NCBI GenBank assembly: GCA_900768695.1
Contig: CAAGDY010000089.1
Coordinates: 1-16,431, forward strand
Direction: 5' to 3'
Origin: an uncultured Anaerovibrio sp.
GTDB taxonomy: Bacteria > Bacillota > Negativicutes > Selenomonadales > Selenomonadaceae
DNA: 16,431 bases
In this document: piece after piece, positions 14,216 to 16,431 of the stretch
How positions within the stretch are numbered: the first letter of the stretch is position 1
Layout: every line of letters begins with the position of its first letter
Position numbers and translations under genes: made by a program
Notes under the pieces: model-generated
What the model was told of the DNA's origin: nothing
Databases searched by the model: none
Seen by the model: the letters and a program-made list of their open reading frames with translations, nothing else

Positions 14216-14548
14216 ATGTTTGGCGGTATGGGCGGCATGAATATGAATGGTATGATGAAAAAGGTGCAGAAAATGCAGAAGCAGATGCAGGAAATGCAGG
14301 AGCAGCTGAAGCAGCAGACCATCGAGGCTACGGCCGGCGGTGGCGTTGTCAGGATTACCATGGATGGTGAGAAGCAGGTGAAGGGGATAGTTATTGACCC
14401 TGCAGCCGTTGATCCTGATGATGTGGAGATGCTGCAGGATCTGCTGGCGGCTGCGTTTAATGAGGCTATCAAAAAAGTTGATGAGAAGATGGCCGGTGAA
14501 ATGAGCAAGCTGACCAGCAGCATGGGTCTGCCTCCGGGAATGTTTTAA
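14216..14548 (+). CDS. ebfC: YbaB/EbfC-family nucleoid-associated protein
   Basis: Small DNA-binding protein of 110 residues, a homodimer that coats DNA in other bacteria and is nearly always encoded between dnaX and recR. The N-terminus is Met/Gly-rich (MFGGMGGMNMNGMM), followed by a coiled-coil-prone helix of Lys/Gln/Glu/Met (14-34), then the conserved GGGVVRITMDG and VKGIVIDPAAVDPDD blocks, and a Met/Gly-rich tail ending in GLPPGMF. ATG 14216 is preferred over ATG 14210 because GGAGAG at 14204-14209 touches the latter. Four bases separate it from recR. Confidence 0.95.
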   Translation: MFGGMGGMNMNGMMKKVQKMQKQMQEMQEQLKQQTIEATAGGGVVRITMDGEKQVKGIVIDPAAVDPDDVEMLQDLLAAAFNEAIKKVDEKMAGEMSKLTSSMGLPPGMF

Positions 14549-14551
14549 GCT

Positions 14552-15148
14552 ATGAAGCGAATAGAGCCTTTGGCAAAGCTGATAGAGCATTTCAAGGCGT
14601 TGCCGGGAATTGGCAGCAAGACCGCGGTGCGTCTGGCATATCATGTGCTGGATATGGAACCGGCCAAGGCCAGGGAACTGGCGGCGGCTATTGTCAATGC
14701 CAAGGAAAAGATTGGCTATTGCCGGATATGTTTTAATCTCAGCGATGAGGATCCCTGCCGGATATGTCAGGCAGGGGAGCGCGATCATTCTGTAATCTGT
14801 GTGGTGGAGCAGCCCCAGGATGTGGATGCCGTGGAACGCATGCGGGATTTTCGAGGGGTATACCATGTCCTGCATGGCGCACTGTCGCCGTTGGAGGGCG
14901 TGGGACCTGAGAATTTGCGCATCAAGGAGCTTCTGTCCCGCATGCAGGATGGCTCCGTGAAGGAGGTTATCATGGCAACCAATCCCAATGTGGAGGGGGA
15001 GGCTACTGCCATGTACATAGCGAGGCTTCTGAAGCCGCTGGGGATCAAGGTGACGCGTATTGCTCACGGTCTGCCGGTGGGCGGCGATTTGGAATACGCT
15101 GATGAGGTTACGTTGTCCCGCGCCATGGAAAATCGCGTTGAGCTTTAA
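14552..15148 (+). CDS. recR: Recombination mediator protein RecR
   Basis: 198-residue RecR, which with RecO loads RecA onto gapped DNA. Seen in order: N-terminal helix-hairpin-helix LPGIGSKTAVRLAYHVL (18-34), C4 zinc finger CRICFNLSDEDPCRIC (57-72), the Toprim domain beginning ICVVEQPQDVDAVER (82-96) with its acidic patch, ATNPNVEGEATAMYIARLL near 142-160, and the Walker B-like C-terminal ending HGLPVGGDLEYADEVTLSRAMENR. Length is normal for the family. There is no clear ribosome site before ATG 14552. Its start lies 3 bases after the ebfC stop, so translation probably depends on coupling to ebfC. Confidence 0.97.
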   Translation: MKRIEPLAKLIEHFKALPGIGSKTAVRLAYHVLDMEPAKARELAAAIVNAKEKIGYCRICFNLSDEDPCRICQAGERDHSVICVVEQPQDVDAVERMRDFRGVYHVLHGALSPLEGVGPENLRIKELLSRMQDGSVKEVIMATNPNVEGEATAMYIARLLKPLGIKVTRIAHGLPVGGDLEYADEVTLSRAMENRVEL

Positions 15149-15181
15149 AATATGAGCAAAGTGCAGTTTACAGTTTACGTC

Positions 15182-15477
15182 GTGGCAGGGCCTCCCCCTG
15201 GAAAACACGCTCTCGCTCTTGGGATAACAAAACCCTATCTTCATGATTATTTTCGGTCTAAATCCTTGTCTGCGTTGTTGTTGTCGGTCGGCATGGAACC
15301 ACCATGCCTTCCTCCTCCGCCTAGCATACAAGGATTTATCCTCGAAACTAATTCATGCCAATAGGGTTTTGTTATCCCATTGTGCCTAGCGGTACTAAAT
15401 TCACGCTTCGTCCTTTGGCCTCGCGTATCATTAAGTACCGAGGCACAAAAAAGGTTTTCAGGGGGAGACCCTGCCAC
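15182..15477. repeat. ~300-bp imperfect foldback (MITE-like) element between recR and bofA
   Basis: This otherwise gene-free interval folds back on itself. Outer arms 15182-15206 and 15454-15477 match with one bulge and one mismatch (GTGGCAGGG / CCCTGCCAC ends). Inner arms 15220-15238 and 15361-15379 are a perfect 19-bp inverted repeat (core GGGATAACAAAACCCTAT). Similarity then continues inward through TAAATCCTTGT / ACAAGGATTTA to an apical hairpin GGCATGG-AACCA-CCATGCC at 15290-15308. The right side carries an extra side hairpin (15380-15452; TTGTGCCT...AGGCACAA, GGTACT/AGTACC). It encodes no convincing protein. It looks like a non-autonomous mobile or REP-type repeat; a structured RNA is the alternative. 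No clear target duplication is seen. Confidence 0.7.
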
Positions 15478-15595
15478 TTTTGTTCTATATGGCTCGTAAA
15501 TTACATCTTATGCTGTTGTATTGTTGCAGTGCTGAAAATATTTTGCGAAGCTGTTGCATTATTGCTTGATAGAATTTCAAATGGGAGGTAGTTGC

Positions 15596-15835
15596 ATGGA
15601 AGTAATATTTTCTTTTATGGTGGGGCTGATGGTGCTGTTTGTAATCCTGAAGGTTTTATCACTGCCGTTCAGGATTATCTGGAAGCTTTTTACTAACAGC
15701 ATTGTCGGAGCCGTTATGCTTTGGATTGTGAATCTTTTTGGCGCAGGTATCGAAATTACATTTTTTAAGGCGCTGATTGCAGGTGTTTTCGGTATTCCTG
15801 GCGTGGTTGTAATCCTGTTGGCACATTTTCTATAA
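15596..15835 (+). CDS. bofA: BofA-family membrane protein (pro-sigma-K processing inhibitor-like)
   Basis: 79-residue, almost wholly hydrophobic protein. Membrane segments lie at about 3-24, 33-51 and 58-79, with the family's VNLFGAGIEITF and GIPGVVVILL motifs near the C-terminus. In Bacillus BofA holds the SpoIVFB protease inactive during sporulation. Outside spore-formers the role is unknown. ATG 15596 follows GGGAGG at 15583-15588; an in-frame ATG at 15554 would add 14 unrelated residues. Its position between recR and an rRNA operon is the same as in Bacillus subtilis, which strengthens the call. No clear terminator separates it from the rRNA promoters. Confidence 0.88.
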   Translation: MEVIFSFMVGLMVLFVILKVLSLPFRIIWKLFTNSIVGAVMLWIVNLFGAGIEITFFKALIAGVFGIPGVVVILLAHFL

Positions 15836-15852
15836 ATTTTTTAACAAAAGTG

Positions 15853-15881
15853 TTGACAATGAATTGCTTTTCGTGTAATAT
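15853..15881 (+). promoter_or_regulatory. rRNA operon promoter P1
   Basis: TTGACA (15853-15858), exactly 17 bases, TAATAT (15876-15881). It begins 18 bases after the bofA stop and is about 360 bases before the 16S gene. Confidence 0.85.
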
Positions 15882-15982
15882 ATACATCGTTGTCGCTACT
15901 GACACAGAGTTGTAGAGAATATATTGAAAGTTGTTTACAATTTAGTGTTTACGAAGCGATAAAAAATATTTCAAAAAAGTTC

Positions 15983-16011
15983 TTGACAAAATGAATGCTT
16001 TGAGATATTAT
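15983..16011 (+). promoter_or_regulatory. rRNA operon promoter P2
   Basis: TTGACA (15983-15988), exactly 17 bases, TATTAT (16006-16011). The A/T-rich run at 15959-15978, immediately upstream, is a plausible UP element. It lies 130 bases downstream of P1, the tandem layout usual for rRNA operons. Confidence 0.88.
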
Positions 16012-16016
16012 ATAAA

Positions 16017-16240
16017 AGCTGACTCACGCAGAGAGGTTAAAAAATCAAAGCGGAGCAGGCAGTGTTCCTTGAAAACTAAACAATGCAATAAGAAATCATG
16101 CACACATGATTTCAAGCCAGATGTTGGATTCTGTGTCCGCCGTGCGGATGCAGGATAAAAATAAACAAGATTTGTGCGAACAAAATCTGAAATTCCATTA
16201 CATGGATAATTTTTAGAGCCAATCGGTTCTCTGATATAAT
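16017..16240 (+). promoter_or_regulatory. rRNA leader with boxA-like antitermination motif and hairpins
   Basis: Untranslated leader ahead of 16S. TGTTCCTTGAAAACT at 16063-16077 matches the conserved boxA-like segment of Firmicute rRNA leaders, where Nus factors bind. It is followed by hairpins: GAAATCATG/CATGATTTC (16092-16113, perfect 9 bp), CTGTGTCCGC/GCGGATGCAG (about 16131-16153), AGATTT...AAATCT (about 16169-16189) and AGAGCC/GGTTCT (about 16215-16230). These probably take part in processing of the 16S precursor. Confidence 0.7.
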
Positions 16241-16431
16241 TTATTGGAGAGTTTGATCCTGGCTCAGGACGAACGCTGGCGGCGTGCTTAACACATGCAA
16301 GTCGAACGGGCAGAAGTGATAGCTTGCTATTACGGATGCTAGTGGCAAACGGGTGAGTAACGCGTAGGCAACCTGCCCTTCAGATGGGGACAACACCACG
16401 AAAGGGGTGCTAATACCGAATGACGTTGCAC
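16241..16431 (+). rRNA. rrs: 16S ribosomal RNA, 5' end (runs off window)
   Basis: The universal 16S start GAGAGTTTGATCCTGGCTCAG and the following GACGAACGCTGGCGGCGTGC are present. ACACATGCAAGTCGAACG, GGGTGAGTAACGCGTAGG and TGCTAATACCGAATG then follow in the right order and spacing. The V1 loop and the AACCTGCCC and GGGGACAACA segments are of the style seen in Negativicutes (Selenomonadales). The first ~190 bases are present and the gene continues beyond the window. The 5' end is placed by analogy to a few bases. Confidence 0.98.

Noticed and set aside
14168..15331. Long minus-strand open frame (387 codons) antisense to ebfC and recR
   Set aside because: It lies opposite two certain genes, its composition is His/Gln/Leu-rich as expected of an antisense frame, it starts inside the foldback element and has no ribosome site or recognisable domain.
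15152..15591. Two short plus-strand frames (15152-15364 and 15355-15591) in the recR-bofA gap
   Set aside because: They are translations of the two arms of the inverted repeat. The arms read in opposite directions give the same peptide pieces (GFCYP..., RGRPCH), which reflects the repeat and not a protein. Neither has a ribosome site.
16235..16240. TATAAT immediately before the 16S gene as a third rRNA promoter
   Set aside because: No -35 lies 17 bases upstream, and initiation there would start inside the mature 16S sequence.

Overview
The window is a stretch of bacterial chromosome with roughly half GC and dense coding, ending in the first ~190 bases of a 16S rRNA gene. Three things point to a diderm Firmicute of the class Negativicutes, probably a Selenomonadaceae relative (genus not resolvable here): the style of the 16S 5' end, the Firmicute-type gene order tRNA-Ser, SRP RNA, dnaX, ebfC, recR, bofA, rrn, and the use of a small SRP RNA.

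Layout. (1) 1-746, minus: an Mrp/NBP35-type iron-sulfur carrier ATPase running off the left edge. (2) 947-4775, plus: a CdaR-type sugar-diacid/glycerate sensor, then a GntP-family permease and a glycerate kinase. Together they form a likely glycerate uptake and phosphorylation locus. (3) A tRNA-Arg(CCU) on the minus strand at 4905-4981. (4) 5079-6352, plus: a TIGR04076-family small protein overlapping a homocysteine S-methyltransferase-family enzyme. (5) 6455-8343, plus: a small acidic lipoprotein-like protein and a YgiC-type (glutathionylspermidine synthase-like) ATP-grasp ligase. It converges, through a perfect bidirectional terminator, on a minus-strand operon (8419-10412) of an esterase and a second, unrelated ATP-grasp enzyme. 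(6) 10602-11853, plus: a stand-alone CheY-like receiver overlapping a CheX-like phosphatase with an unusual N-terminal repeat region. (7) 12007-15835, plus: tRNA-Ser(GGA), SRP RNA, dnaX, ebfC, recR, a ~300-bp imperfect foldback element, and a BofA-family membrane protein. (8) 15853-16431: two tandem sigma-70 promoters, a structured leader with a boxA-like motif, and the 16S rRNA start.

How it fits together. Region 7 is the information-processing block known from Bacillus: clamp-loader subunit, nucleoid-associated EbfC, recombination mediator RecR, bofA, then rRNA. Regions 2, 4, 5 and 6 are accessory metabolic and signalling modules. The least understood part is region 5, where two ATP-grasp ligases, a candidate protein or peptide substrate and a hydrolase sit within 4 kb. 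The second point for follow-up is the foldback element between recR and bofA, which looks like a MITE-type repeat. Most predicted promoters in the window carry an extended -10 (TGnTATAAT), often with a poor -35.
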